64,000 nt of DNA from Acinetobacter sp. HR7 (GTDB lineage Bacteria; Pseudomonadota; Gammaproteobacteria; Pseudomonadales; Moraxellaceae), in contig NZ_JPQO01000167.1 in the NCBI RefSeq assembly GCF_000773685.1, forward strand, positions 49,100 through 113,099, given 5' to 3'. Positions 28,034-38,867 of this stretch are shown here, piece by piece. A program made the position numbers and the translations under genes. The notes beneath the pieces are model-generated. The model had not been told where the DNA came from. It saw only the letters and a list, made by a program, of their open reading frames with translations, and ran no database searches. How positions within the stretch are numbered: the first letter of the stretch is position 1; the number at the start of each line of letters is the position of its first letter.

Positions 28034-28459
28034 TTAAGAACAGGTGAACTGAATCACGCGCAGTGTACTTGGTCGTGCATTGAGTGCATCGCGTACACCT
28101 GGATTTTCGGTATTGTACAGGTCAGGCGTGTTACTTAAGCTGATTTGTGCGCGGGTATTACCTAACTGGCGACCATATTGCTGATCTGCCAGAGCAGTAT
28201 TGCTAATTTCATTGCTGCTTAATACAGTGACATTCCAGTTCTTCGATGAACCGAGTACCTGTCTGCAGGCTGACTGCAAACGTGCTTCATCTCTGCTGGC
28301 CTTGCCAGAAAGTGTATAACGCAACGTTGCGCTATTTGCACCCTGTTCAATCACTTCGTAGCCAGTCTGACCGTTATACGATTGTGGGGTGGTTTGACAC
28401 GCTGTCAAGCTTAAAGAACCGATTGCTACACCCAGTAAAACAACTGTTTTTTTCATCAT
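28034..28459 (-). CDS. putative lipoprotein, 141 aa
   Basis: The product begins MMKKTVVLLGVAIGSLSLTACQ, a clear lipoprotein signal with LTAC; the start at 28459 (or the next ATG) is favoured over an upstream ATG at 28537 because it places the signal peptide at the N-terminus and follows GGGAA. The mature part is small and polar (LRYTLSGKASRDEARLQSACRQVL) with two more cysteines, one near the C-terminus. I do not recognise a defined family. It lies convergent to the methyltransferase and downstream of kgtP. Confidence 0.75.
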   Translation of the reverse strand: MMKKTVVLLGVAIGSLSLTACQTTPQSYNGQTGYEVIEQGANSATLRYTLSGKASRDEARLQSACRQVLGSSKNWNVTVLSSNEISNTALADQQYGRQLGNTRAQISLSNTPDLYNTENPGVRDALNARPSTLRVIQFTCS

Positions 28460-28539
28460 GATGATTTCCCGTATTTTTATCCGACAAGTATGCCATAGCA
28501 GTGAAAAAGCGGAATGGCAGCAAACATAAAATTCCAATA

Positions 28540-28575
28540 AAAAAGCTTTCCGAATGTTTCCACACGGAAAGCCCC
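28540..28575 (-). terminator. terminator after kgtP
   Basis: GCTTTCCG / CGGAAAGC stem (28545-28552 and 28565-28572) followed on the minus strand by six T. Confidence 0.85.
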
Positions 28576-28592
28576 TAAAGCAATACAGTTAC

Positions 28593-29912
28593 TTAGTCAT
28601 CAGTAATCATACTGTGCTTTTTGGTGTCTTTCATAAAGACATAAGTTAGCAGTGATAGCGCAATCATGAACGTAATGTAGTAGAAGAAATAGTTTTCATG
28701 ACCGGCATTTTTAAAGCTTAAAGCCACCAGTTCTGCGGTACCACCAAATAGAGTATTGGCAATCGCGTAAGGCAGTGCTACACCTAGGGCACGAATGTGT
28801 GCAGGGAATAGTTCAGCTTTCACCACAGCATTAATCGCTGTATAACCAGTCACAATCACCATACCACTCATACACAGCATAAATGCAGTAGTTGGGTTGG
28901 TAGTTGAACCTAAACCATTGAAGATTGGAATGGTAAACAATACACCCAGTACACCAAATGCAATCATGATGGGTTTACGGCCGATGCGGTCAGAAAGTGC
29001 ACCAATCACCGGTTGCAGTAACATAAATACAAAGATGGAAAGAGTCGTGATTTCAGTCGCTGTGGTTTTCTCAAAGCCCGAAGTATTGACCAAGTATTTT
29101 TGCAGGTAAGTGGTAAAGGTATTGAATGCCAAAGTACCACCGGCAGTCAGCATAATCACGGTAAATGCCTGTTTAGGGTATTTGGTGAATAAAGCTAAAG
29201 CACCAGATTTTGGACCACCTTTTTTCGCCTGTTCCACCGCCTGTTTTGCAGATTGGGTTTCAACCAGACCACGACGAATCCAGAATACCACAATCGCCAG
29301 GAAAGCACCGATCAGGAAGGGAATACGCCAGCCCCATTCAGTCAGTTGTGTTTCAGTCAACGTACGTTGCAGGAAGATCAGTACACAAAGCGCTAACAGC
29401 TGACCTGAAATCAGAGTGACATATTGGAAACTTGAGTAGAAACCACGGTGATTTTTACCCGCCATTTCAGTCAGGTAAGTGGCACTTGAACCGTATTCAC
29501 CACCGACACTGAGGCCTTGCAGCAAACGTGCGAATAGCAGCAGTGCAGGAGCCAGCATGCCGACCGAATCATAAGTGGGGGCACAGGCAATAATCAGCGA
29601 GCCGACACACATCAGAGATACGGATAATGTTAAACCGGCTTTACGGCCTTTACGGTCTGCGTAAATCCCCATAATCCATGCGCCAATCGGACGCATCAGG
29701 AAGCCCAGTGCAAAGACAGCAGCAGCTTGCAGGAGTTTTACGGTATTATCACCATCTGGGAAGAACTGAGAAGCAAAATATAAGGTAAAGGCTGCATAGA
29801 CATACCAGTCGTACCATTCGACCAGGTTACCTGCAGAACCACCGAGAATGGATTTAACCCGTGTTTTACGGTCAAGCTGCGGTGCGACAGCTTCAGAAAG
29901 GGGCTGATTCAC
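28593..29912 (-). CDS. kgtP: alpha-ketoglutarate/proton symporter (MFS)
   Basis: Inner-membrane importer of 2-oxoglutarate, MHS family of the major facilitator superfamily. The 439 residues have 12 predicted helices and the family signatures GNLVEWYDWYVYAAF, AVFALGFLMRPIGAW, LLQGLSVGGEYGSSATY and AELFPAHIRALGVALPYA. I choose the GTG at 29912 because GGAG lies seven bases before it and the longer frame adds an implausible N-terminus. It is convenient for a cell with a full 2-oxoglutarate dehydrogenase block at 1-6334. The close similarity to KgtP makes this substrate likely, but other dicarboxylates are possible. Confidence 0.87.
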   Translation of the reverse strand: MNQPLSEAVAPQLDRKTRVKSILGGSAGNLVEWYDWYVYAAFTLYFASQFFPDGDNTVKLLQAAAVFALGFLMRPIGAWIMGIYADRKGRKAGLTLSVSLMCVGSLIIACAPTYDSVGMLAPALLLFARLLQGLSVGGEYGSSATYLTEMAGKNHRGFYSSFQYVTLISGQLLALCVLIFLQRTLTETQLTEWGWRIPFLIGAFLAIVVFWIRRGLVETQSAKQAVEQAKKGGPKSGALALFTKYPKQAFTVIMLTAGGTLAFNTFTTYLQKYLVNTSGFEKTTATEITTLSIFVFMLLQPVIGALSDRIGRKPIMIAFGVLGVLFTIPIFNGLGSTTNPTTAFMLCMSGMVIVTGYTAINAVVKAELFPAHIRALGVALPYAIANTLFGGTAELVALSFKNAGHENYFFYYITFMIALSLLTYVFMKDTKKHSMITDD

Positions 29913-30256
29913 AACATTGCTCCAAAGGAATGCTGTAAAACACATCTTTTTTACATTTTCATTACTATAAAATCTAAAAAGGTATGTTTTAGTGAGAAGG
30001 AAAATGGGGAGATTTCATATACTTATACGCCTGCAACTTTTCGCTTTTTATAGGACTTTAGTCTTAATAAATAAGAGAAGTTTAAAATATTTTTATAAAA
30101 CAAAAATTTACCATTTGTTTAGAGTAATTACTTGATTTTAATAATAGATTGATTGCCTAAATATTGTTCTTTTCTGGGTTTTTTAGTATTTGGAAAATAC
30201 CGTTATTTAGAGGTAAAACAGATCAAAAATGGTGAGGCCCTCAATCTTAAAGCAAT
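29913..30256. other. 345-base AT-rich spacer
   Basis: Between the kgtP start and the pckG terminator. It must hold the kgtP promoter. No gene, repeat or structured RNA was recognised. Confidence 0.5.
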
Positions 30257-30284
30257 AAAAAAGGCCGCTGACGCGACCTTTTGA
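30257..30284 (-). terminator. terminator after pckG
   Basis: AAAAGG / CCTTTT outer stem with an inner CGC / GCG and one mismatch (30259-30282), followed by T/A-rich sequence on the minus strand. Confidence 0.7.
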
Positions 30285-30297
30285 TTTAAATCAGCAA

Positions 30298-32127
30298 TTA
30301 AGCAGATTTAACAGCTTCCAGGAGCTCAGCTTGGCGTTTGATTAACGCAGCTGGCATACGGTCGCCCAATTTTTTGAACAATTCAGTGTGGCTTTCAAGT
30401 TCTTTGATCCATTGATCTTTGTCTTGAGAAGTTACAAGGTCAAATTGTTCTTTAGTGAAGTCAGAACCAGTCCAGTTTAACTGTTCGTAAGTTGGAACAC
30501 GGCCAATTGGAGTGTCAACAGCAGTTGCACGGCCTTCACAACGGTCAATGATCCACTCAAGAACACGCATGTTTTGACCGAAACCAGGCCATACGAAGTT
30601 GCCTTCAGCATCGCGACGGAACCAGTTCACGTTGTAGATACCAGGAAGTTTGTTGCCAGCAGCAGCTGCTTTAGCACCAACTTTTTCACCCATTTCTAAC
30701 CAGTGAGTGAAGTAGTCCGCCATGTTATAACCGGCGAATGGAAGCATCGCGAATGGGTCGCGGCGTACAACACCTTGTTGACCAACTGCAGCTGCAGTTG
30801 TTTCAGAACCCATAGTTGCTGCTTTATAGACACCGTCAACCCAGTCAAATGCTTCTGATACTAGAGGCACTGTGTCGGCACGACGACCACCAAAGATGAA
30901 CGCAGAAATTGGAACACCTGCTGGATTTTCCCAGTCAGCATCAATAGAAGGACATTGAGCTGCAGAAACTGTGAAACGAGCATTCGGATGCGCAGCTTTT
31001 TCTTCACCAGTGTGTGGCTGGCCTTTCCAGTTAGTCAGGTTAGCAGGCGCTTCTTTGGTCAGGCCTTCCCACCATACTTCACCGTTGTCAGTCACAGCAA
31101 CGTTGGTATAGATTACGTCTTTGTGCAGGGTTGCCATACAGTTCGGGTTAGTTTTGGTATTTGTACCAGGCGCTACACCGAAGAAACCAGCTTCTGGGTT
31201 GATTGCATATAAGCGACCATCTTCACCTGGTTTGATCCAGGCAATATCATCACCTACAGTTTCAATTTTCCAGCCTTCGTAACCAGCTGGTGGAATCAGC
31301 ATTGCGAAGTTGGTTTTACCACAAGCAGATGGGAATGCCGCTGCGATGTAGTGTTTTTCGCCTTTAGGGTTAGTCACGCCCAGGATCAGCATGTGTTCAG
31401 CTAACCAGCCTTGTTGACGACCCATGTAAGATGCAATACGTAACGCCAGGCATTTTTTACCTAACAGTGCGTTACCGCCGTAACCTGAACCGAAAGACCA
31501 GATTTCACGAGTTTCTGGATAATGCACGATGTATTTTTCAGGGTTACAAGGCCATGCAACGTCTTTTTGACCTTCTTCTAATGGCGCGCCAACTGTATGT
31601 ACACATGGAACGAATTCGCCATCAGTACCAAGAACGTCATAAACTGCTTTACCCATGCGTGCCATTTTAGACATACTAACTGCAACGTATGGAGAATCAG
31701 TGATTTCAATACCGATGTGGGCAATATGAGAACCTAAAGGACCCATAGAGAAAGGAACTACGTACATGGTACGGCCTTTCATTGCACCATCAAATAAACC
31801 GTTAAGGCGAGCACGCATTTCTGCAGGCGCTTCCCAGTTGTTAGTTGCGCCAGCGTCTTCTTTATTTTCTGAACAGATAAAAGTACGACCTTCAACACGA
31901 GCAACGTCAGAAGGGTCAGAATTTGCAAGATAAGAACCCGGGTGTTTTTCTGGGTTAAGCGCTTGCATTGTGCCGTTAGCGATCATCAAGTCGATAAGAC
32001 GTTGATATTCTTCTGCGCTACCGTCACACCATTCAATTTTTGCTGGTTTTGTTAATTTAGCAATCTCTTCCACCCAAGCAATAAGCTTAGGGTGACGAAC
32101 GAATTCTGGTGCGTTCACTTGGGTCAT
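30298..32127 (-). CDS. pckG: phosphoenolpyruvate carboxykinase (GTP)
   Basis: Gluconeogenic enzyme converting oxaloacetate and GTP to PEP. The 609 residues fit the GTP-dependent family by length and motifs: [14 protein letters not shown], the [17 protein letters not shown]-loop with the catalytic cysteine, and [21 protein letters not shown]. The ATG at 32127 is preferred because it gives the standard N-terminus ([13 protein letters not shown]); an upstream ATG at 32154 lies very close to the predicted transcription start. The enzyme lets the organism grow on TCA intermediates and amino acids. Confidence 0.96.
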   Translation of the reverse strand: MTQVNAPEFVRHPKLIAWVEEIAKLTKPAKIEWCDGSAEEYQRLIDLMIANGTMQALNPEKHPGSYLANSDPSDVARVEGRTFICSENKEDAGATNNWEAPAEMRARLNGLFDGAMKGRTMYVVPFSMGPLGSHIAHIGIEITDSPYVAVSMSKMARMGKAVYDVLGTDGEFVPCVHTVGAPLEEGQKDVAWPCNPEKYIVHYPETREIWSFGSGYGGNALLGKKCLALRIASYMGRQQGWLAEHMLILGVTNPKGEKHYIAAAFPSACGKTNFAMLIPPAGYEGWKIETVGDDIAWIKPGEDGRLYAINPEAGFFGVAPGTNTKTNPNCMATLHKDVIYTNVAVTDNGEVWWEGLTKEAPANLTNWKGQPHTGEEKAAHPNARFTVSAAQCPSIDADWENPAGVPISAFIFGGRRADTVPLVSEAFDWVDGVYKAATMGSETTAAAVGQQGVVRRDPFAMLPFAGYNMADYFTHWLEMGEKVGAKAAAAGNKLPGIYNVNWFRRDAEGNFVWPGFGQNMRVLEWIIDRCEGRATAVDTPIGRVPTYEQLNWTGSDFTKEQFDLVTSQDKDQWIKELESHTELFKKLGDRMPAALIKRQAELLEAVKSA

Positions 32128-32147
32128 GGTGAGGCCTATCTCAAAAG

Positions 32148-32171
32148 TGTACAAATATGTACAAAGTATAG
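32148..32171 (-). promoter_or_regulatory. pckG promoter -10 with TGTACA direct repeats
   Basis: On the minus strand TATACT (32166-32171) is a good -10; no convincing -35 is found 17 bases upstream, so activation may be needed. Just downstream lie two TGTACA palindromes ten bases apart (about 32148-32163). A TCTGGG / CCCAGA inverted repeat (32172-32177 and 32192-32197) covers the -35 region. Together these look like a regulated promoter; the factor is unknown. Confidence 0.45.
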
Positions 32172-33151
32172 TCTGGGTGATGAAAATACCGCCCAGATGA
32201 AATATGAAAAAAAGTGGCTGTATTAAAGCACAAAATCACAAAAAAAATAAGACTTAAGCAGGGCTAGATTGAAATTGTCACAAAATGCAATTCTTAAATT
32301 AAATGATTTAATAACAATAGGATAGATATGAGTACAGTGCTGAAACTTTGTATTTATTTCAATGATGTGTAATATTTTATAGAGATATAACTTTAAAAAT
32401 CAAAACATTATTAGTTTATGCTGAACGCAGCTCATCATTGATTAAATAAATGATGGTAATTCGAATTTTGCATAGTCCCCATGAATGTGTTTAGAAAATA
32501 TTCACAGTTGCTTAAGATTTTCTCAATTCTGTTTAATCTTTGCACTATATTGATTTTATATATTTTTTTTCTATTGTGTAAAATGAATTAGGTATAGCTA
32601 AAAAGGCTGAATTTTTATTTTGCCCAAGCGATTCAACTCACGTTGTTAAAGTATAGAGCTTGTATTAGGGCTCTTGGATGAAATTGTTAATCTTAACTTT
32701 TGTAATTTTTCTGACACAACTGATCGTCGTCTATAAATTAGCTATATAAATAAGTAGGGCATAAGGATCAGGCTTTAGTCAGTTGCCAAAAGGTGAATAA
32801 CGCATATTCATCTCTTCCATGCGAATGCCTATCTAGCAGAACATTATATAATGTTGAAGTCTTAAGAAGAGAAGAATGAAAGAGCGAAGGGAACTTAAAT
32901 CTAGATCTCTGGCGTAAAAAAAATTACACTTTAGAAGTAGGTTATTTTGCTCAATTTTGACTTTAATGAGTTTCCTTATTTTGTCTAAAACATTTCCTGT
33001 AAAAGTCTCTAAAAGTGTTGTTAAGCAAAGAAAATGGTGAAAAATACTGAAGCCGAATCTAATTCTTAGGTTAAGTGGATTAAAAAATAACCAAAAATAA
33101 GATTTTCCTACTAAAAAAATTAAAAAAAATGAATTTTTTTTTGTTTTAGCC
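32172..33151. other. about 1 kb gene-free AT-rich region upstream of groESL
   Basis: No open frame with a ribosome site and no recognisable RNA gene were found on either strand. A CATCATT / AATGATG inverted repeat lies at 32433-32455 without a T run. The region is unusually long for this otherwise compact chromosome segment and could hold a small RNA or a decayed gene. Confidence 0.5.
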
Positions 33152-33179
33152 CTTGAAGCGATTTATTCCATCTCCATAA
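33152..33179 (+). promoter_or_regulatory. sigma32-type heat-shock promoter of groES-groEL
   Basis: CTTGAA (33152-33157), a 14-base spacer and CTCCATAA (33172-33179) match the sigma32 pattern CTTGAAA-N11-16-CCCCATNT closely. Transcription would begin near 33186, giving a leader of about 80 bases before groES. Confidence 0.75.
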
Positions 33180-33185
33180 AAAGGA

Positions 33186-33261
33186 CATCAAAAAGTTTTG
33201 ATGGTGACCAGGGAATAATGAGTCATCATCAGTCATCAAAAAAAGACTTAGTCTGATGGAG
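33186..33261 (+). promoter_or_regulatory. groESL leader with mutually exclusive hairpins
   Basis: The segment TTTTGATG (33196-33203) can pair with CATCAAAA just before it (33186-33193, two-base loop) or with an identical CATCAAAA after it (33234-33241). The second fold is extended by GATGGTGAC / GTCATCATC (33200-33208 and 33222-33230). The CATC of the downstream copy can also pair with GATG (33255-33258), whose last G is the first base of the groES Shine-Dalgarno GGAG, helped by AGAC / GTCT (33244-33254). This is what an RNA thermometer or switch would look like; function is inferred. Confidence 0.5.
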
Positions 33262-33267
33262 TTAAAT

Positions 33268-33558
33268 ATGAGCAACATTCGTCCATTACATGACCGCGTT
33301 GTTATTCGTCGTGTTGAAGAAGAAACTAAAACAGCTGGCGGTATTTTACTTCCAGGTTCTGCTGCAGAAAAACCAGCGCAAGGGGAAATTATTGCAGTTG
33401 GTAATGGTCAAATCACTGACAATGGCGTACGCGCGTTAGATGTAAAAGTTGGCGACAAAGTATTGTTCGGTACCTATGCGGGTACAACTGTAAAAGTAAA
33501 CGGTGAAGAACTTCTCATCATGAAAGAATCTGACATTTTAGCGGTTCTGGAAGACTAA
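33268..33558 (+). CDS. groES: co-chaperonin GroES
   Basis: Lid of the GroEL chamber. The 96 residues show the conserved N-terminal [16 protein letters not shown], the mobile loop [17 protein letters not shown] and the C-terminal strand [19 protein letters not shown]. The ATG at 33268 is chosen because GGAG lies six bases upstream; an in-frame ATG at 33256 overlaps that ribosome site. It is 72 bases ahead of groEL in the normal bicistronic order, under the sigma32-type promoter at 33152. Confidence 0.97.
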   Translation: MSNIRPLHDRVVIRRVEEETKTAGGILLPGSAAEKPAQGEIIAVGNGQITDNGVRALDVKVGDKVLFGTYAGTTVKVNGEELLIMKESDILAVLED

Positions 33559-33612
33559 TCTTCGCTAAAAAACGATCTTACATATTCCATTTCAGATTTT
33601 GTAAAGATATAA

Positions 33613-35265
<1,653 letters not shown>

Positions 35266-35287
35266 TTCATCATCCGATCATTGATCC

Positions 35288-35317
35288 AAAAAATCCCCGC
35301 GAAAGCGGGGATTTTTT
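35288..35317. terminator. bidirectional terminator after groEL
   Basis: AAAAAATCCCCGC / GCGGGGATTTTTT with GAAA loop; serves groESL and the convergent NlpE-like gene. Confidence 0.92.
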
Positions 35318-35343
35318 ATTGGGTTATTTCGTTAAATTTTATT

Positions 35344-35832
35344 TTAATTCATTTCTTTCACTAACTTGTAATTCAGACTGCTATTAATTTTCTCACCTGT
35401 CTGGATATCGCGAACTTCGACAAAATTTTCTCCAACAAAGAATTTACGGTTTTTACCTTTTTCATCCAAGGTAATGATAGAAGGCTGATTCGGATCGAAG
35501 CTAAAACTACCTTTAGTTTTTACTTCGGTATTTTTAGTATCAGAAATATATTCTTCTTTGAGTTCATAAGTTTTGTCAGGATGTAACTCCAGTTCTATGT
35601 TGATTCCTTCACAATCTGCACAAGGGAAAGTCCCTTTATATTCACCCGCCCAGTCCAGTGAAGTTTCTGCAGTATCCCCTACAGCAGTATTCTTTGGCAT
35701 ACTTGGTGCATTGTTTTGCGTAGCTGTTTGTTGATTAGTATTTTCTACAGCTGAAGGCTCTTGGGTTTTAGAGCATGCAGTTAAACCTAAGGTAATCGTC
35801 GTGATTGTAATGAGAAGGAGAATATTGTTCAT
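35344..35832 (-). CDS. NlpE-like copper-resistance/envelope-stress lipoprotein
   Basis: The 162 residues have a lipoprotein signal with LTAC (Cys20) and a Gln/Asn-rich linker. They then show an NlpE N-terminal-type domain with the hallmark YKGTFPCADCEGINIELELHPD, containing the CxxC found in NlpE. In Escherichia coli NlpE signals surface and lipoprotein-trafficking stress to the Cpx system and is linked to copper tolerance. This protein lacks a C-terminal OB domain, as do short NlpE relatives. The role here is inferred from the motif. Confidence 0.82.
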   Translation of the reverse strand: MNNILLLITITTITLGLTACSKTQEPSAVENTNQQTATQNNAPSMPKNTAVGDTAETSLDWAGEYKGTFPCADCEGINIELELHPDKTYELKEEYISDTKNTEVKTKGSFSFDPNQPSIITLDEKGKNRKFFVGENFVEVRDIQTGEKINSSLNYKLVKEMN

Positions 35833-36096
35833 TTTTTGAACTCATGAATTTATGTCTTAATTTAAAAGATAAAAATTTAGAAATCAAAACAGTAGTGGAA
35901 CTTTGTAAATGGTAGTATTGTTGCTATGCAATGTGGTCAAAGAAAGCTATTAGAGATTTAATATTTAAAAAAGAACCAAAATGAAAAGTGATAAAACCTA
36001 GAAAGAAGAATACAGGCAGAAATAAGACCCCATACAAGAAGAGAATCTTTTGCCTAAATCGCTCAATCTTCATCATCAGTGGGTAAGGAGGGGATC

Positions 36097-37254
36097 ATGT
36101 TAAGTGATAAAGAAAATGAAATCATTGAACTTATTTATGATGCTGCCCTAAATCCAGAGCTTTGGAATAAAGTATTGGGAGAAATTGTTGAATTTACTCA
36201 GAGTACTACGGCGATTTATACCTATCTGGATCAGTTAAATCCTGCACAGAATTTTGTTTTGACTCATAATATTCCTGCTGAAGGCCTGGCGAACTACCAT
36301 AAAGAGCATCTTGATGTAATTGACATGAAATTACATGGGGAGACGATGAAAGTATTAGGCGTGGGGCGCAGTTATACCTTGGATAGCAAACCCTATGAGT
36401 TGATGAAGAATACAGATGCACAGAAATTTTATTTAAAATGTCTAAAACCTTCCAATATACGCTACCTGAATGGGGTGTTATTGGAGCATGGTGCTTATAA
36501 ATGGGCGATGTTCGCAGTCCATCGTGCAGATCAATTGGAAGGCTATAGTGAACAAGACAAAAAAATCTTGGAAAGATTTGGAAAGCATCTAAGACGATCA
36601 CTACAAATTTATCGACAGATTATTGAATTGAAAAATGAAAATAGTAAAAACACTCAAATTCTGGATAAATTGAAAGTGGGTGTAATTTTACTGAATGAAA
36701 ATATGGAGCTTAGATTTAGTAACCAGTATGCTCAAAATATTCTGAACCAAACCCGGTTATTATGGATTGATCAAAAGCAGCATATAAAAACCTTAGCACA
36801 GTACCAGCCACAATTAGAAAGCCTGATTCAAAGTGTGTTAAATAAAAATTCTAAAGCAGCAATCAATCATGAAATAGGCGGGGTACTCTGTATTAAAAAT
36901 GCAGAAGAGCATCCACTGATGTTAACTATAGTACCTTTAAATTATGTACCCGATTATGAGTTTATAAAAATAAATAAAGCGGTTGCAATTTTTATCAGTC
37001 AATTAAATTCCCGATATTCACTTTCTGCTAAGGTCATGAAGGAGGTATATGGTTTATCACCAAGGGAAATTGAAATTTGTGAGCTGTTTTTAAACGGCTA
37101 TGATTTAGAGGGTATTAGTCAGCAATGCAAAATTACCATGAGCTCTTTAAGAACATATTTGAAAACGATTTATTCTAAAACCAAATGTACTTCCCAAGTG
37201 GAATTACTTCGGTTGTTGATGGGCTTAACTTTAAATTTTGAGCATATAGAATAG
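36097..37254 (+). CDS. LuxR-type transcriptional regulator
   Basis: The 385 residues end with a LuxR/GerE helix-turn-helix (about 322-378): LSPREIEICELFLNGYDLEGISQQCKITMSSLRTYLKTIYSKTK in its conserved order. The N-terminal 300 residues resemble a sensor region with a PAS-like segment (KLKVGVILLNENMELRFSNQYA); no receiver or ATPase domain is visible. AAGGAGGGG sits ahead of the ATG at 36097, so the upstream in-frame ATG at 36079 is rejected. The ligand and target genes are unknown. It stands alone, convergent with the lipoprotein gene at 37295, separated by a perfect hairpin. Confidence 0.85.
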   Translation: MLSDKENEIIELIYDAALNPELWNKVLGEIVEFTQSTTAIYTYLDQLNPAQNFVLTHNIPAEGLANYHKEHLDVIDMKLHGETMKVLGVGRSYTLDSKPYELMKNTDAQKFYLKCLKPSNIRYLNGVLLEHGAYKWAMFAVHRADQLEGYSEQDKKILERFGKHLRRSLQIYRQIIELKNENSKNTQILDKLKVGVILLNENMELRFSNQYAQNILNQTRLLWIDQKQHIKTLAQYQPQLESLIQSVLNKNSKAAINHEIGGVLCIKNAEEHPLMLTIVPLNYVPDYEFIKINKAVAIFISQLNSRYSLSAKVMKEVYGLSPREIEICELFLNGYDLEGISQQCKITMSSLRTYLKTIYSKTKCTSQVELLRLLMGLTLNFEHIE

Positions 37255-37285
37255 TTTGATCCAATACAGTTGTATTGGATCAAAC
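37254..37285. other. perfect 14-bp hairpin between convergent genes
   Basis: GTTTGATCCAATAC / GTATTGGATCAAAC with an AGTT loop, the left arm beginning in the luxR-type stop codon. Neither strand has a T run after it, so it is not a standard terminator, although its position between convergent genes suggests that job. Confidence 0.6.
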
Positions 37286-37294
37286 AGCTAATAA

Positions 37295-38545
37295 TTAATT
37301 AATTCGGCTTAAAGTAAAAGTTCCCTCATCTGCTACAGTAAAGGAGAGAGAATTTGGTGTTAAACTAATAGGCAGACCTTCTCCAGTAGCTCCATTGTCA
37401 GATAAACCTGCACAACCATTTGTGTCAATGATAATGCTATTAATACGAAGAGTATTACCTGACAATGTATATGTGCCGTATTCTATACCAGCATCACCGC
37501 ATCTTTCTGACTCGCTTATAGCTAAATCATCACCTACTGGATCTAGCATCAAGTAAGTATTATCGGTATTGAAAATAAAGATAGGGCCTGCTTCCGCTTT
37601 CCATGCTCCTACAATACCACTTGCTGTATTTGGTAATTGGCTAAATGTAGCAGATTCTTCAGGATCCTTTTCTTCCTGAATGGTAAGTTGACCAGCCTCA
37701 AGTTTTAGTATCATATTACGAGGTTTACCAGAGTCAGTGAGTCCCCAATCTTTATTGGTATCAATGAATGCGGAAGCCGTGAACAAACCAGTACTAGGAT
37801 TATAAGTATTAATTTTCCCTACTTCTAGGCCATTGAATTCTTTTTCTTCCTCATTAAGAACAACTTCACCCATAATATAGCTGCCATCTTCTTTAATAAT
37901 CAGGGCTATTGGTGATTCATCTTCTTCAGTACCCTGAAAATACCAGATACCAGCAATATCTTTTAATGATGCTTTTGTGTTTTCTGACATTAACTCAAAC
38001 ATTGTTTTGTTAAAGTTCTCAATTGCTTGTAAAGGGGTTACAACGCGGAGATCTTTAAATTCATCAATTTTGCTAAGATTAGCACTTAAATTTTGATAAA
38101 AATTAGTAGTAGGCTGTTCAAAGTCAATATTTAAAGTAGATAAGCTAGCAAGGTCTTCTAATTTTGGAAGGGTAATTCCATTATCATGATTTCCATCGGT
38201 ATCAAGTGACTGTAAGAAAACCATAAGATTAGTTTGAGCATCTGCATCTGTTGCTAATTCTAATGGTGTGATACGTTCAGCACCTTGTACAGTTCCAATT
38301 TCGATGTCACCGATTTTGAAGGTAATTTCATCGCCTTCATTATAAGAGAAAGTACCATCTATATCAGTAGTACCGGCTTTTTTCCCGTTAATATAATAAT
38401 CAACACCTTCAATTGCACCATCTATTAGCTGTCCTTTTTTGGTAAAGGTCGATGGTGGAGAAGAATTATTAGAGGAATCAGAATCTCCTCCACAAGCTGT
38501 TAAAAAGAATGTAGATAAAGTGATCGCAAGTAACGTTTTTTTCAT
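37295..38545 (-). CDS. putative lipoprotein, 416 aa
   Basis: The N-terminus MKKTLLAITLSTFFLTACGGDSDSSNNSS is a clear lipoprotein signal with LTAC and a polar tether. Residues about 35-95 (GAIEGVDYYINGKKAGTTDIDGTFSYNEGDEITF read in pieces) look like a small beta-sandwich of the carboxypeptidase-regulatory type seen in surface proteins. Two later repeats of a lipocalin-like pattern (IAGIWYFQGTEEDESPIALIIKEDGSYIMGE and IVGAWKAEAGPIFIFNTDNTYLM, in pieces) follow. The function is unknown. Two palindromes lie upstream at 38584-38595 and 38605-38618 and may be regulatory. Confidence 0.75.
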   Translation of the reverse strand: MKKTLLAITLSTFFLTACGGDSDSSNNSSPPSTFTKKGQLIDGAIEGVDYYINGKKAGTTDIDGTFSYNEGDEITFKIGDIEIGTVQGAERITPLELATDADAQTNLMVFLQSLDTDGNHDNGITLPKLEDLASLSTLNIDFEQPTTNFYQNLSANLSKIDEFKDLRVVTPLQAIENFNKTMFELMSENTKASLKDIAGIWYFQGTEEDESPIALIIKEDGSYIMGEVVLNEEEKEFNGLEVGKINTYNPSTGLFTASAFIDTNKDWGLTDSGKPRNMILKLEAGQLTIQEEKDPEESATFSQLPNTASGIVGAWKAEAGPIFIFNTDNTYLMLDPVGDDLAISESERCGDAGIEYGTYTLSGNTLRINSIIIDTNGCAGLSDNGATGEGLPISLTPNSLSFTVADEGTFTLSRIN

Positions 38546-38583
38546 TTAGGTTCCCCTCATGTATTAGTATTGTTAATATAAAG

Positions 38584-38618
38584 ATTCATATGAATAAGGT
38601 GATATCCCTATTTAGGGA
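38584..38618. promoter_or_regulatory. two palindromes upstream of the 416-aa lipoprotein gene
   Basis: ATTCATATGAAT (38584-38595) and TCCCTA-TT-TAGGGA (38605-38618) lie 40 to 70 bases before the minus-strand start. They differ from each other, so one or two regulators could be involved. Function is a guess from position. Confidence 0.35.
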
Positions 38619-38827
38619 GGGTACACATTTAAATATTGAATAAGGTTATTATTAATAAATGATTTGTACTTCAATATTAGACGAAAAGAGGGAGGTTAGA
38701 ACTTGAATTGAAAAATATTAAATATAATTGTAATTGATTTAAAAAGAGCTGTTTTTTGAAAATTACATATTAATAATTCTTTAAATATATTTTTAATAGT
38801 TTACCCAAGAATAAACTAGATTATGTG

Positions 38828-38858
38828 CCTGAATTAATAATAGTAATATTAATTCAGG
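38828..38858. other. AT-rich 12-bp hairpin downstream of the small lipoprotein gene
   Basis: CCTGAATTAATA / TATTAATTCAGG around a seven-base loop. A T-rich stretch follows only on the plus strand, where no gene ends. On the minus strand, where the 107-residue lipoprotein gene ends at 38868, no T run follows. Confidence 0.5.
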
Positions 38859-38867
38859 TTTCTTTTA

